A stretch of 64,000 nucleotides of DNA, from positions 1 through 64,000 of the forward strand of contig JAVBQG010000014.1 in NCBI GenBank assembly GCA_031549185.1, written 5' to 3'. Shown here piece after piece: positions 8,580-18,203 of the stretch. Origin of the DNA: JAVBQG01 sp031549185. Its GTDB lineage: Bacteria > Synergistota > Synergistia > Synergistales > Synergistaceae. Below the pieces are notes generated by a model. That model searched no databases and had not been told where the DNA came from. It saw only the letters and a program-made list of their open reading frames with translations. Position numbers and translations under genes: made by a program. How positions within the stretch are numbered: position 1 is the first letter of the stretch; each line of letters opens with the position of its first letter.

Positions 8580-9599
8580 TCAGCCCCAGCTTTTCGCGAA
8601 CTCGGCGTAATCCTCGTAGGCGACCTCCAGAAGCGCGGGCGTGTCGAGCTCGTAGGGGCAGCGCGCCTTGCAGGCGTTGCAGTGGACGCACTTCTTCACG
8701 CGCTCCAACTTCTCGTGCCACTCCCCGGTCATGAAGTACTGCGGGTCCATGCGCCGTAGAATCTGCGGCATTCTGGCGATCCAGGGGATCTCGATCTCCG
8801 AGGGGCAGGGCAGGCAGTAGCCGCAACCGCGGCAGAAGTTGCCCGCGAGCTCCACTCGATCCCTCTCGATCTGCGCTCCCATTGTTTCATCGAACTCCGG
8901 CGGATTTTTCTCCAGCTCGAGAAACTGGCGCAGCTCCTCCATCTTCTGAATGCCCCAAATCGGCAGGACGTTGCCGAAGCGGCGCATGAAGGCGAACGCG
9001 GTCCTCGCGTCCGTGATGATCCCTCCGGAGAGGGATTTCATCGCGATGAAGCCGACATTGTTCTCCCGGCAGACCTCGACGAGAGATAGGTCCTCGTCGG
9101 ACGACAGGTAGCTCAACGGAAACTGCAGGGTGTCGTAAAGATCCGACTTCGCGGCTTCCAGCGCGACGGGGAAACGGTGGGAGGTGAGGCCGATATGTCG
9201 AACCCTGCCCTCCGCCTTCGCCCTGAGCGCCGCGTCGTAGAGGCCGTCCGGCTCGCCGGGCGAGTGACATTTCTTCGCCATGTGGAACTGGAAGAGGTCG
9301 GCGTAGCCGGTCCCCAGCTGACGGAGGCTCTCCTCGATGTCGGCCGTCAGCTTCGCCCCATCCTCCGCCGAGGATTTCGTCGCGATGTAGACGCGGTCGC
9401 GAACGCCGCCGAGCGCCTCTCCGATCTTGGCCTCGCTATCGTGGTAGCCGCGGGCCGTGTCGAAAAAATCGATGCCGCCGTCGAAGGCCGCGCGCAGGAT
9501 GGGTACGGCGTCCTCCATCGAAAGCCGCTGTATCGGCAGAGCGCCGAAGGCGCTGCGGGAGACGGAGAACCCCGTCCTCCCCAGAATCATTTTCTCCAC
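8580..9599 (-). CDS. Aldo/keto reductase with C-terminal 4Fe-4S ferredoxin-like region
   Basis: A 339-residue protein. Residues 1-250 form an aldo/keto reductase barrel: LGRTGFSVSRSAFG at the N-terminus, FFDTARGYHDSE with the catalytic Asp and Tyr, and IATKS with the catalytic Lys. The C-terminal 90 residues carry two cysteine groups, CRGCGYCLPCP and CVHCNACKARCP, which suit two [4Fe-4S] clusters, so this subfamily can link hydride chemistry to one-electron carriers. Probably cytoplasmic; substrate unknown. It lies next to the Nramp remnant and ahead of a palindromic repeat, with no evident operon. Confidence 0.9.
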   Translation of the reverse strand: MEKMILGRTGFSVSRSAFGALPIQRLSMEDAVPILRAAFDGGIDFFDTARGYHDSEAKIGEALGGVRDRVYIATKSSAEDGAKLTADIEESLRQLGTGYADLFQFHMAKKCHSPGEPDGLYDAALRAKAEGRVRHIGLTSHRFPVALEAAKSDLYDTLQFPLSYLSSDEDLSLVEVCRENNVGFIAMKSLSGGIITDARTAFAFMRRFGNVLPIWGIQKMEELRQFLELEKNPPEFDETMGAQIERDRVELAGNFCRGCGYCLPCPSEIEIPWIARMPQILRRMDPQYFMTGEWHEKLERVKKCVHCNACKARCPYELDTPALLEVAYEDYAEFAKSWG

Positions 9600-9626
9600 A
9601 ATCGATCACCCCTGATTCTATAATTT

Positions 9627-9705
9627 GTCCCGGGGCGCGCATTGCGTGTCCGCTGAGAATCGTGGTTTTTTCGGGACAATTCGGACGCGCAATGCGCGTC
9701 CCTAC
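9627..9705. repeat. Palindromic intergenic repeat, copy 2
   Basis: Arms at 9627-9652 (CGGGGCGCGCATTGCGTGTCCG) and 9682-9705 (starting CGGACGCGCAATGCGCG, ending TCCCTAC) are imperfect inverted copies. AATTTGTCCCG and CGGGACAATT (9672-9681) extend the inverted repeat. The sequence is clearly related to the copies near 2011 and 17252. It lies between an aldo/keto reductase start and the tsaC/sua5 stop. Confidence 0.8.
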
Positions 9706-10676
9706 CTGCCCGCCGCCCTCTTCAGCCTGTTCCGCAGCGCTTCGCCGAGACCGCTTTCGCGCGGCAGGTCCGCGATGATGACCTCCGCCTCGCAGATTTC
9801 CAGCTCTCGCAGGCTTGTATAAAGTTTTTGCGCATACTCCTCGAGGGATTTGAAGACGATCGTTTCCACAGCTCCATCCGGCGGATGCGTCAATCCAAGA
9901 TAACACCAGCGTTTGTCCAGGGCCAGCGCCGAGAACGTCGAATTCTCCCCATTCCATAGAACCAAGGGAAGGGCCGGCGCGTAGTGCCGGTGGCGCGTGC
10001 CCGGCGAGCGGCGCAGAATCTCGTCCGTCCCCTCTTCGGCTTCGAAGTCGTCCACGACGTCCACGACACGCTCCAACTCCTCCCGCGTGACGCCCCCCGG
10101 TCTGAGAATTGCGATGGCGCTCTTCTCCGTCGCGTCGATGACGGTCGATTCGAGGCCCACCTGCGTCTGCCCGTCGTCGAGGATCATATCGACCGCGTCG
10201 CCCAGGTCGTCCGCCACCGTCTCGGCCGTCGTCGGGCTGGGACGCCCGCTCCGGTTGGCCGACGGCGCCGCGATCGGGAGTCCCGCCTCCCTTATCAAGG
10301 CAAGCGCGGCGGCGTTCGACGGCATCCGCAGCGCAACCGTGTCGAGACCGCCCCGCGCGATCTCCGGCACCTCGTCCAGCGAATAGAGCACGACCGAGAG
10401 CGGCCCGGGCCAGAACTGCTGCATGAGGGACTCCGCCCACTCGTTTACCTCCGCGTACTTCGAGGCCTCCTTGATGCTCGCGACGTGCAGGATCAGCGGG
10501 TTGTCCTGCGGCCTGCCCTTGGCGGCGAAGACCTTCGCGACCGCCTTCGGGTCGAGCGCGTTCGCCCCGAGCCCATAGACCGTCTCCGTCGGGAAGGCCA
10601 CAAGGCCGCCGGACCGGATAATCTCCGCGGCCCTTCGAATATTCTCGGGTGTGACCGGAAAAATACGCTCCCTCAC
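9702..10676 (-). CDS. tsaC: Threonylcarbamoyl-AMP synthase (Sua5/TsaC)
   Basis: A 324-residue Sua5-type enzyme that makes L-threonylcarbamoyl-AMP from threonine, bicarbonate and ATP, the first step of t6A37 tRNA modification. The YrdC domain shows GGLVAFPTETVYGLG, AAKGRPQDNPL and APSANRSGRPSPT. The C-terminal Sua5 domain follows a linker containing SPGTRHRHYAPA. The start is GTG 10676, whose bases overlap the tgt stop codon, so the two tRNA-modification genes are translationally coupled. The last codons overlap the palindromic repeat. TsaD, which uses the product, is encoded at 55351-56391. Confidence 0.95.
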   Translation of the reverse strand: MRERIFPVTPENIRRAAEIIRSGGLVAFPTETVYGLGANALDPKAVAKVFAAKGRPQDNPLILHVASIKEASKYAEVNEWAESLMQQFWPGPLSVVLYSLDEVPEIARGGLDTVALRMPSNAAALALIREAGLPIAAPSANRSGRPSPTTAETVADDLGDAVDMILDDGQTQVGLESTVIDATEKSAIAILRPGGVTREELERVVDVVDDFEAEEGTDEILRRSPGTRHRHYAPALPLVLWNGENSTFSALALDKRWCYLGLTHPPDGAVETIVFKSLEEYAQKLYTSLRELEICEAEVIIADLPRESGLGEALRNRLKRAAGR

Positions 10677-11803
10677 GATCGACCATCCTCCTCGGCGCCA
10701 GACTCGAACGCCCCCATAAACGCGCGGCGAAACGCCGGAAAAGTCCCTTCTATGATGGCCCTTCGCGCGTCGCGCATAAGATTCACCAGAAAGTGCAGGT
10801 TGTGCCAGCTGCAGAGACGGGAGGCCAGGATTTCGCCGGACTTGTACAGATGCCTGACGTAGGCGCGCGTGAAGCGCCGGCAGGCGTAGCACGCGCATCC
10901 CTCCTCGATCGGCGAGAAGTCGCGCTCGTAGATCGCGTTCTTGATGTTGATCCTCCCCAGCCGCGTCAAGAGGCTGCCGTTGCGGCCATTCCTCGTTGGC
11001 AGCACGCAGTCGAACATATCGACGCCGCGCGCCACGCCCTCCACGAGGTTGTTCGGCATCCCGACACCCATCAGATAGCGCGGCTTGTCCTTCGGCATGA
11101 CCGGCTGCAAGGCGTCCAGAATCCGATACATCTCGTCGTGCGTCTCGCCGACCGACAGGCCGCCGATGGCGTATCCGGGAAAATCCGTCTCGATCAGGCG
11201 ATTCGCGCACTCGACGCGTTGATCCTCATAGAGCGCGCCCTGCACGATACCGAAGAGCGCCTGGTCTTCGCGCACGTGACGTTTTTTACACCGCGCAGCC
11301 CAGCGGATCGTGCGCTCCATCGCGTCGCGCGAAATTTTTTCCGTCGTGGGGAGCGACACGCACTCGTCGAAACACATCGCGATGTCGCTGCCGAGCTTCT
11401 GCTGCACGTCGATCGACAGCTCGGGCGTCATGAAGTGCCTGCCGCCGTCGAGGTGCGAGCGGAACTCCACACCCTCGTCCGTCACTTTTCGCAGCTCGGA
11501 GAGCGAGAAAACCTGGAATCCGCCGCTGTCCGTCAGAATTCCGCGCGGCCAGTCCATGAATTTATGCAGGCCGCCCGCCTCCGCCACGAGATCCGCGCCC
11601 GGGCGAAGGTAGAGGTGATAGGTGTTGCCCAGCACGATCTGCGCACCCAGCTCCTCCAGCTCCGGCGGCGACATGGCCTTCACGGTCGCCTGCGTCCCGA
11701 CGGGCATGAAAAGAGGCGTCTCGATTACGCCGTGCGCGGTGACGAACTCGCCCGCGCGCGCGCCGGTCTCGGAACACTCGGCGATTGTCTTGAACTCGAA
11801 CAT
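10673..11803 (-). CDS. tgt: Queuine/preQ1 tRNA-ribosyltransferase
   Basis: A 376-residue Tgt enzyme, which exchanges guanine 34 in GUN-anticodon tRNAs for preQ1. The substrate-binding loop with the general acid/base Asp is seen as LTDSGGFQVFSL and the nucleophile Asp in FDCVLPTRNGRNG. The zinc site is CACYACRRFTRAY with a downstream SWHNLHF histidine. The length is normal for the family. It is followed with overlap by tsaC, forming a two-gene tRNA-modification operon. Confidence 0.96.
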   Translation of the reverse strand: MFEFKTIAECSETGARAGEFVTAHGVIETPLFMPVGTQATVKAMSPPELEELGAQIVLGNTYHLYLRPGADLVAEAGGLHKFMDWPRGILTDSGGFQVFSLSELRKVTDEGVEFRSHLDGGRHFMTPELSIDVQQKLGSDIAMCFDECVSLPTTEKISRDAMERTIRWAARCKKRHVREDQALFGIVQGALYEDQRVECANRLIETDFPGYAIGGLSVGETHDEMYRILDALQPVMPKDKPRYLMGVGMPNNLVEGVARGVDMFDCVLPTRNGRNGSLLTRLGRINIKNAIYERDFSPIEEGCACYACRRFTRAYVRHLYKSGEILASRLCSWHNLHFLVNLMRDARRAIIEGTFPAFRRAFMGAFESGAEEDGRS

Positions 11804-11949
11804 GTAAGCATACCACCCGTCTCAATTTATCGACAAATTATACTATTGCCCGACACAATACGAAAGTAGCTCCTGCACGACGGGGACGAATCGTGTAGAA
11901 TATGGCCTTCGAAGCCGTACGAAAACGGAAATTTCTGGGGGCTTGGGTG

Positions 11950-13680
11950 ATGATGCACGACGGGACGATACTTGAAAAGGACGACAAAAAAAATGCGACG
12001 GGCGCGCTCCGCACGATCCTGATTTTCGCGGCGCTCTTCTTCGTCTACATCTGGGGGCTTGGCGACGCCGGGCTGATGGAGCCGGACGAGGGACGATACG
12101 CCGAGATACCCCGCAATATGATCGCGACGGGGGACTACGTCACCCCGCGCCTGAACGGACTGAAATATTTCGAGAAGCCGGTGCTCTGCTATTGGCTGAA
12201 CGTCGCCTCGTTCAAACTCCTCGGCGAGAACGCCTTCGCCGCGCGCCTCCCCGTCGCGCTGCTCGCGCTCGCCGGCGTCGCCGCGACGTGGTCCGTCGCG
12301 CGAAAGATGTACGGGAGGACGACGGCGGACTGGAGCGCCGTCGTCCTGGGGACATCGCTCCTCTATTACGCGATCGGACGCATCAACATCCTCGACATGC
12401 CCGTCTCCGCCTTTCTCACGATCGCCATGGCGCTCGCGTGGTTCGCCATCGACGACCGGGAGCGGGGGAATTTTTGGCTTTGCCTTGCCTTCGCCGCACT
12501 GGGCGCCGCCGTATTGACAAAAGGGCTGATGGGAATCGTACTCCCCGGCGGCATCATCCTCTGCTACGCGCTCCTGTCGCGCAACCCGGGCATCTTCCGC
12601 CGCTTCCTTCTCTTCCTGCCAGGCTGGGCGATCCTTCTGGCCGTGACTGTGCCGTGGTTCTGGGCCGTCTGCGTGCGCAATCCCGACTTCTTCTACTTCT
12701 TCTTCGTCCACGAACAGTTCCTGCGCTACACGACGACGGTACATGACAGGATGGAGCCGTTCTGGTTCTTCCTCCCGATCCTGATCGCAGGGTTCGTCCC
12801 CTGGCTCGGATTTCTGCCGGGCGCGTTTCGAGACGCATTCAAAAGCATAAAAGAGTGCTTCGCGCGACGCAGCGACAACAGCCCGGAGCTCTATCTCCTC
12901 TGCTGGTCGCTTTTCATCCTTCTGTTCTTCTCCGCGTCGCACTCGAAGTTGATCCCGTACATCGTTCCCGCCATGCCGCCGCTCGCGATCCTCACGGCAC
13001 GCGCGATCGAGCTGCGGACAGACACCGTGAGGCGCAGGCCGGGGCTTCTGCCTGCGTTCCTCCTGAACGCCGTCGTCCTGCTCGTGCTGGCCGGGGGCCT
13101 CTTGACCCTGCGGCGCTACTTCCGGGACGCTCGATTCGATGTAAAGCTCGCGTGGCAGGCGGGACGCGTCATAGGCATGGCGATGATCCTCTTCGTCGTG
13201 CTCTCCGCCGTCTCCCTTAAACGAGTCTGGGCCGGGCGCTTCGCACACTTCGTGCCGCTCTTCATGCCGGTTGCCGCGCTCGTTTTGATCTACACGCTGC
13301 AGCCGGTTCAACTCGTCATCGCCAGCCGCAAATCGGCGTACGAACTCTGCGAGAACCTAAAGAAAGTCACGGGGCCGGACGATATCTTCATCAACTACAA
13401 AGAGTTCATACAGGCCCCTCAGTTTTATCTGGGCAGGCGGATGGTGCTGGTCGACTACACGGGGGAGCTGGAGTTCGGCAAAGAGGCCGAGCCGGAGCTG
13501 GCACGAAAGATTTTTATGACGGACGCGGAGTTCGAGAAGTTTGTCGAAACGCCGACCTCGGGGGACAAAATCATCATTTTCGAGGATGACCGGGGGATGA
13601 ACCTCCCATCATACGTCGGGCGGGGCGCGAGGGTCGCCGCGACCTCGCACAACTTCACCGCGATCCGGTTGCGAAGATGA
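11950..13680 (+). CDS. ArnT/PMT-like GT39 glycosyltransferase, integral membrane
   Basis: A polytopic inner-membrane protein of about 576 residues with at least ten hydrophobic segments. The first periplasmic loop has LMEPDEGRYAEIPRNM and GLKYFEKP, the acidic catalytic region of the GT39/ArnT family that transfers lipid-linked sugars to lipid A or proteins. GGGG upstream of ATG 11950 and a TAGAAT -10 at 11896-11901 argue against the earlier ATG at 11902, which would precede the transcript start. The acceptor is unknown; lipid A is plausible in this diderm. The following methyltransferase gene overlaps its stop. Confidence 0.85.
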   Translation: MMHDGTILEKDDKKNATGALRTILIFAALFFVYIWGLGDAGLMEPDEGRYAEIPRNMIATGDYVTPRLNGLKYFEKPVLCYWLNVASFKLLGENAFAARLPVALLALAGVAATWSVARKMYGRTTADWSAVVLGTSLLYYAIGRINILDMPVSAFLTIAMALAWFAIDDRERGNFWLCLAFAALGAAVLTKGLMGIVLPGGIILCYALLSRNPGIFRRFLLFLPGWAILLAVTVPWFWAVCVRNPDFFYFFFVHEQFLRYTTTVHDRMEPFWFFLPILIAGFVPWLGFLPGAFRDAFKSIKECFARRSDNSPELYLLCWSLFILLFFSASHSKLIPYIVPAMPPLAILTARAIELRTDTVRRRPGLLPAFLLNAVVLLVLAGGLLTLRRYFRDARFDVKLAWQAGRVIGMAMILFVVLSAVSLKRVWAGRFAHFVPLFMPVAALVLIYTLQPVQLVIASRKSAYELCENLKKVTGPDDIFINYKEFIQAPQFYLGRRMVLVDYTGELEFGKEAEPELARKIFMTDAEFEKFVETPTSGDKIIIFEDDRGMNLPSYVGRGARVAATSHNFTAIRLRR

Positions 13681-14444
13681 CCGTGGACTGTTGCGACATC
13701 CTCTATGGCGCGCTCAAGATGTACCAGCCCGCGGAGGGCGACGGGCCGCGGGTCAACGTCGACACCGTCCTGCTGTCGCACTTCGCCCGCGCCTCCTCCC
13801 GTGCCAGAATTCTCGAGATGGGCTGTGCGCAGGGGGCAATCACCCTGATCCTGGCAAAGCGAAGGTTGCTGGAGGCGGTCGGGCGAGGCGCCATGCCCCC
13901 GATTGAGGGGATCGACATTCAGGAGGGCCTGATCGACCTCGCGAAAAAAAACGCCGCCTTGAACGATCTGGATGGAGAGGTCGACTTTCGCGTCCGCGAT
14001 CTGCGGAATTTCCGGGCCGATTACGAGGCGGGGACGTTCGACGCCGTGATCATGAACCCTCCCTACGACGAGCCGGGACGCAGCCGCCCCAGTCCCTCGG
14101 ACGCGATGGCCTCCGCCATGCACGGGAGCGACTGTTCCCTGTCGGACGTGGTCGCGGCCTCGCGCTACCTGCTCAAGAACGGCGGAAGGCTCTTCCTCGT
14201 GATCCGCGCCAAGCGCACCGGCGAGCTCTTCGCGCTGCTGAGCGAGGCGAACGTGCGCCCGAAGCGCATGCGAGCGGTCCACCCGAAGCCCGACCGCGAG
14301 GCTTCCGTCGTGCTGGTCGAGGCGGTGCGCTCCTCCGGAGAGGGCATGACCGTCGAGTCGCCGCTCTTCATCTACGGAGCGGACGGGGCGTACACGGAGG
14401 GGCTGCTCGCCACGTACAGGCTGAAGACAGGACCATGCCGCTGA
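13677..14444 (+). CDS. TrmN6-like N6-adenine methyltransferase
   Basis: A 255-residue class I SAM-dependent methyltransferase. It shows the SAM-binding ILEMGCAQGAITL (about 42-54), the acidic GIDIQEG, and IMNPPYDE, the NPPY motif of exocyclic-amine (N6-adenine) methyltransferases. The overall pattern matches the tRNA1(Val) A37 methyltransferase family (YfiC/TrmN6). ATG 13677 overlaps the preceding stop (ATGA), and its own end overlaps rsmI, so the genes are coupled. The exact RNA target is inferred only. Confidence 0.85.
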   Translation: MTVDCCDILYGALKMYQPAEGDGPRVNVDTVLLSHFARASSRARILEMGCAQGAITLILAKRRLLEAVGRGAMPPIEGIDIQEGLIDLAKKNAALNDLDGEVDFRVRDLRNFRADYEAGTFDAVIMNPPYDEPGRSRPSPSDAMASAMHGSDCSLSDVVAASRYLLKNGGRLFLVIRAKRTGELFALLSEANVRPKRMRAVHPKPDREASVVLVEAVRSSGEGMTVESPLFIYGADGAYTEGLLATYRLKTGPCR

Positions 14445-15286
14445 TCGTCGTGCCGACGCCGATCGGAAACCTCGAGGACATCACGCTGCGGGCATTGCGC
14501 GCCCTGCGCGAGGCCGACGTCGTTGCCTGCGAGGACACGCGGCGGACGATCAAACTGCTCAACCACTACGAGATCAAAAAAACGCTCGTCTCGTATCATC
14601 AGCACAATGAAAAATCGCGCACGGACGAGCTGATCGCCCGCATCGAGGCGGGCGAGAGGGTCGCCCTCGTCTCGGACGCCGGAATGCCCGGCATCTCCGA
14701 TCCCGGATATATCTTGATCAAAGAGGCGATCGCGCGAGACCTTCCCGCCGAAGTCCTCCCCGGGCCGAACGCCCTGCTCCCCGCCCTGCTCCTCTCCGGC
14801 CTGGAGCCGCAACCCTTCACGTTCGTCGGCTTCATCGAGGGACGCGAGGGCGAAAAGAAGAAAAAGCTGGAGACGCTCGCCGGCTACAAGGGCACCCTGG
14901 TTTTCTACGTCCCGCCGCACGGACTCGCACGGGAGCTGGCGATCTTCGAGAGGGCGCTGGGCGACCGCAGAGCCGCCCTCGTGCGGGAGATCAGCAAAGT
15001 GCACGAGGAGGCGATTCGCGGTACGCTGAAGGAGCTGGTCGAGATCGCGGAAAAGCGCGAGGTAAAAGGCGAGATCGTGCTTATCATAGAGGGTGGAGAA
15101 AAAAACGAGGCAACCGGGCCGAACGAGGATGAATGGCAGGAGGCCGCCCTGCGCATGAGGGCGAAGGGGATTTTCGACAAAGAGATTGCAAATGTGCTCG
15201 CCGAGCGCTATGGTATAGGGCGCAATCAGGTGAAGACTTTTTTATTGCGGGAGGAACGCGACGATGACCACGACAGACAACGCTGA
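14435..15286 (+). CDS. rsmI: 16S rRNA 2'-O-methyltransferase RsmI (C1402)
   Basis: A 283-residue tetrapyrrole-methylase-fold enzyme with VVPTPIGNLEDITLRAL at the N-terminus, CEDTRRTIKLLNHY and LVSDAGMPGISDPG, all diagnostic of RsmI, which methylates C1402 in the 16S rRNA P site. It starts inside the end of the preceding methyltransferase gene and ends inside the start of metG, so translation is coupled through all three. The length is normal. Confidence 0.96.
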   Translation: MPLIVVPTPIGNLEDITLRALRALREADVVACEDTRRTIKLLNHYEIKKTLVSYHQHNEKSRTDELIARIEAGERVALVSDAGMPGISDPGYILIKEAIARDLPAEVLPGPNALLPALLLSGLEPQPFTFVGFIEGREGEKKKKLETLAGYKGTLVFYVPPHGLARELAIFERALGDRRAALVREISKVHEEAIRGTLKELVEIAEKREVKGEIVLIIEGGEKNEATGPNEDEWQEAALRMRAKGIFDKEIANVLAERYGIGRNQVKTFLLREERDDDHDRQR

Positions 15287-17249
15287 AAAGTTTTACATCA
15301 CGACACCGATCTATTACGTGAACGACGTGCCGCACATCGGGCACGCATACACGACGATCGCCTGCGACGTGCTGGCGCGCTGGCACAGGATGGGGTCCGG
15401 AGGCGCGCGTTTCCTGACGGGTACCGACGAGCACGGCCAGAAAGTGCAGCAGGCGGCCGAGAAGCGGGGGCTGACTCCGATTCAGCTCTGCGACGAGGTC
15501 GTCGTCAACTTCCAGAAGCTCTGGGAGACGCTCGACATCTCCAACGACGACTTCATCCGCACGACCGAGGAGCGCCATAAAAAAATCGCGCAGCACATCT
15601 TCAAGACGCTGCAGGAGAAGGGCGACATCTACAAGGGCAGCTACGAGGGGTGGTACTGCGTCCCCTGCGAGACCTACGTGCCGGAGGCGCAGATGGGCGA
15701 CGATCACACCTGCCCCGACTGCAAGCGCCCGCTCACGAAGATGTCCGAGGAGAGCTACTTCTTCCGCCTCTCGAACTATCAGGAGAGGCTGCTCGAGCAC
15801 TACGAGAAGCACCCCGACGCGATCATGCCGAAGGCGCGCTACAACGAGGTGACGAGCTTCATCCGCAGCGGCCTGCAGGATCTCTCGGTCTCGCGCACGA
15901 CCCTCAAGTGGGGCATCCCCGTGCCGGGCGACGAGAAGCACGTCATCTACGTCTGGCTCGACGCGCTCGTCAACTATATCTCCGCCGTCGGCTACCCGAC
16001 GCCCGGTGAGAAGTGGGAGACGTGGTGGCCGCACGTGCGCCATATGGTCGGCAAGGATATCATACGCTTCCACGCCGTGATCTGGCCCGCCGTGTTGATG
16101 GCGCTGGGCGTCAACCCGCCCGTGCGCGTCTTCGCTCACGGCTGGTGGACAGTGGAGGGCGACAAGATGTCAAAATCGAAGGGGAACGTCGTCGATCCGT
16201 TCGAGATGGTGAAACTCTACGGGGCGGACGCGTTCCGCTACTTTGTGATGCGCGAGGTCCCCTTCGGCAACGACGGCGACTTCTCCGAGTTGGCCCTCGT
16301 GCAGCGCATCAACTCGGACCTCGCGAACGACCTCGGTAACTTGCTGAACCGCACTCTGCAGATGATCGAAAAATATCGGGGCGGGATTCTGCCCGGCGAC
16401 GAAGCGCTCTCTCGCGCAAACGACACGGATAAGAAGCTGGAAGTGCTCGCCACGGAAACGCTGGAGGAGATGACGCGTCAGATCGACGCTTTCTCCCTCG
16501 ACGCGGGACTCAAGACACTCTGGACGCTGATAGCCGCCGGCAACAAATACATCGACGAGACACAGCCCTGGAAGCTGGGCGGTGAGGACGATGCGCCGCG
16601 CCTCGACGTCGTACTCCGCACGCTCTGGGAAGTTCTGCGCCTCGCGGCGATCCTCGTCTATCCCTACGTTCCGGATACAGCGAAACGGACCTGGGGGCAG
16701 CTCGGGCTGGACGGAGAGGTTAGCGCCACGAAACGCGCCGACTGGCGCTGGGGGCAGCTGACCTCGCCTGTCAAAGTCAAGAAGGGCGAGGTTCTCTTCC
16801 CCCGCATCGACATCATCAAGTGGAAGACGGAGAAGGCCGCGCGCGACGAGGCGAAATTGGCCGCATTGCGGGGCGACGCTCCAGTGTCGACGATGCCGTT
16901 CGAGCCGCTGCGCGAGCAGATCGAGATCGACGACTTCAGAAAACTCGACATCCGCGTGGCGCAGATCGAGAAGGTAGAAGTCGTCGAGAAGGCCAACAAG
17001 CTCTTCAAGATCTATCTGGACCTCGGCTTCGAGAGGCGCATGATCGTCTCCAGCATCCGCGAGTTCTTCACGCCCGAGGAGTTGGTAGGAAAGAAGATTC
17101 TCGTGCTCTGCAACCTCAAACCCGCCAAGTTCCGCGGCATCGAGAGCAACGGTATGCTGCTGGCGGCGGAGTCCGAGCGCGACGGCGAGGAGATTCTCTC
17201 GCTCGCCACAGTCGACGACGATTTCCCGGTGGGGGCGCGGGTGAATTAG
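15264..17249 (+). CDS. metG: Methionyl-tRNA synthetase
   Basis: A 661-residue class I synthetase. It shows the HIGH motif as PHIGHAYT (about 24), a zinc knuckle with CVPCETYVP and CPDCKRPL, and the KMSKS loop as DKMSKSKGN. The C-terminal 100 residues form the tRNA-binding EMAP/Trbp111 domain (DFRKLDIRVAQI). The one-knuckle form with fused C-terminal domain is common in bacteria. ATG 15264 lies within rsmI. Confidence 0.97.
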   Translation: MTTTDNAEKFYITTPIYYVNDVPHIGHAYTTIACDVLARWHRMGSGGARFLTGTDEHGQKVQQAAEKRGLTPIQLCDEVVVNFQKLWETLDISNDDFIRTTEERHKKIAQHIFKTLQEKGDIYKGSYEGWYCVPCETYVPEAQMGDDHTCPDCKRPLTKMSEESYFFRLSNYQERLLEHYEKHPDAIMPKARYNEVTSFIRSGLQDLSVSRTTLKWGIPVPGDEKHVIYVWLDALVNYISAVGYPTPGEKWETWWPHVRHMVGKDIIRFHAVIWPAVLMALGVNPPVRVFAHGWWTVEGDKMSKSKGNVVDPFEMVKLYGADAFRYFVMREVPFGNDGDFSELALVQRINSDLANDLGNLLNRTLQMIEKYRGGILPGDEALSRANDTDKKLEVLATETLEEMTRQIDAFSLDAGLKTLWTLIAAGNKYIDETQPWKLGGEDDAPRLDVVLRTLWEVLRLAAILVYPYVPDTAKRTWGQLGLDGEVSATKRADWRWGQLTSPVKVKKGEVLFPRIDIIKWKTEKAARDEAKLAALRGDAPVSTMPFEPLREQIEIDDFRKLDIRVAQIEKVEVVEKANKLFKIYLDLGFERRMIVSSIREFFTPEELVGKKILVLCNLKPAKFRGIESNGMLLAAESERDGEEILSLATVDDDFPVGARVN

Positions 17250-17251
17250 AA

Positions 17252-17328
17252 GCAGGAGCGCGCATTGCGCGTCCGCCGACTCTGAAAACATTTCGGCGGT
17301 AGAGCGGACGGCCAATGGCCGTCCCTAC
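17252..17328. repeat. Palindromic intergenic repeat, copy 3
   Basis: Arms are at 17252-17275 (GCGCGCATTGCGCGTCCG) and 17305-17328 (CGGACGGCCAATGGCCGTCC, ending CTAC). CCGCCGA and TTCGGCGG form an inner stem. Each arm is itself palindromic. It sits directly after metG and before tatD, where it could act as a transcript-end hairpin. Confidence 0.8.
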
Positions 17329-17363
17329 ACTCCTGTATATTTTTGCGCGAGAGGATTGTCATA

Positions 17364-18176
17364 ATGGAAATTCGACTTTTTGATTCACACTGCCACCTCG
17401 ACATGGAGGAGTTCGGCGGCAAGGTCGACGAAATATTACTACGGGCGTACGACGCGGGCGTGCGGCGGATTCTGCTTGCCGCCTGCGACGAGCGTTCGAG
17501 CTACGAAGTACTCCGAATCGCGTCGCAGAGCGGCGACGAGGGTGTCGAGATATGGGCCGCCTCGGGCGTGCATCCGCACGACGCGAGCGGCGTGCAAGCG
17601 GGACTTCCCGACGAGCTCACCGACCTGTCCTCGAACGCCCGTGTCGTCGCCATCGGCGAGATGGGACTCGATTACTACTACGACAACTCCCCGCGCGACG
17701 TACAGGCGCAGGTCTTCGCCTGGCAGATCGAGTGGGCACGCCGGGCGGGAAAACCGATCATCGTGCACCTGCGCAACGCCGCCGACCGGCAGGAGGGCGA
17801 CGCCTACCGCGACGCGATCCGGATCATGCGGGAGGGGCACGCCTCCGACTGCGGCGGCGTGATCCATTGCTTCTCGGGCGATCTCGCCGATGCGAAGGCG
17901 GCGCTCGACATGGGGTTCCACATCTCCTTCGCCGGTCCGCTCACCTACCCCAGAGCCCAGGCGCTGCGCGACGTGGCGGCATACGTGCCGCTCGAGCGCA
18001 TCCTCTGCGAAACCGACTCCCCCTATCTCGCTCCGCAGAGCCATCGCGGCAGGCGAAACGAACCCGCCTACGTGCGCCACGTGTACGAAAAAATGGCGGA
18101 AGTGAGGAGCATAGCGCTGGAAAAACTCGCTGCCACGGTGTGGGAAAACGGGGAGAGGCTGTTCGGGAAAGAATAA
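17364..18176 (+). CDS. TatD-family metal-dependent DNase
   Basis: A 270-residue TIM-barrel metallohydrolase. It has FDSHCHLD at the N-terminus (metal-binding His pair), GEMGLDYYYD with the metal-bridging Glu, IVHLRNA, VIHCFSG and CETDSPYLAP, the ordered TatD signature. The family has 3'-5' DNase and deacylase activities, linked to DNA repair. ATG 17364 is preferred over an upstream TTG because GAGAGG lies about nine bases before it. The metG-tatD neighbourhood is widespread in bacteria. Confidence 0.92.
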   Translation: MEIRLFDSHCHLDMEEFGGKVDEILLRAYDAGVRRILLAACDERSSYEVLRIASQSGDEGVEIWAASGVHPHDASGVQAGLPDELTDLSSNARVVAIGEMGLDYYYDNSPRDVQAQVFAWQIEWARRAGKPIIVHLRNAADRQEGDAYRDAIRIMREGHASDCGGVIHCFSGDLADAKAALDMGFHISFAGPLTYPRAQALRDVAAYVPLERILCETDSPYLAPQSHRGRRNEPAYVRHVYEKMAEVRSIALEKLAATVWENGERLFGKE

Positions 18177-18203
18177 GGCAGAAGCGATTCCGTCGCGCTC
18201 CTG

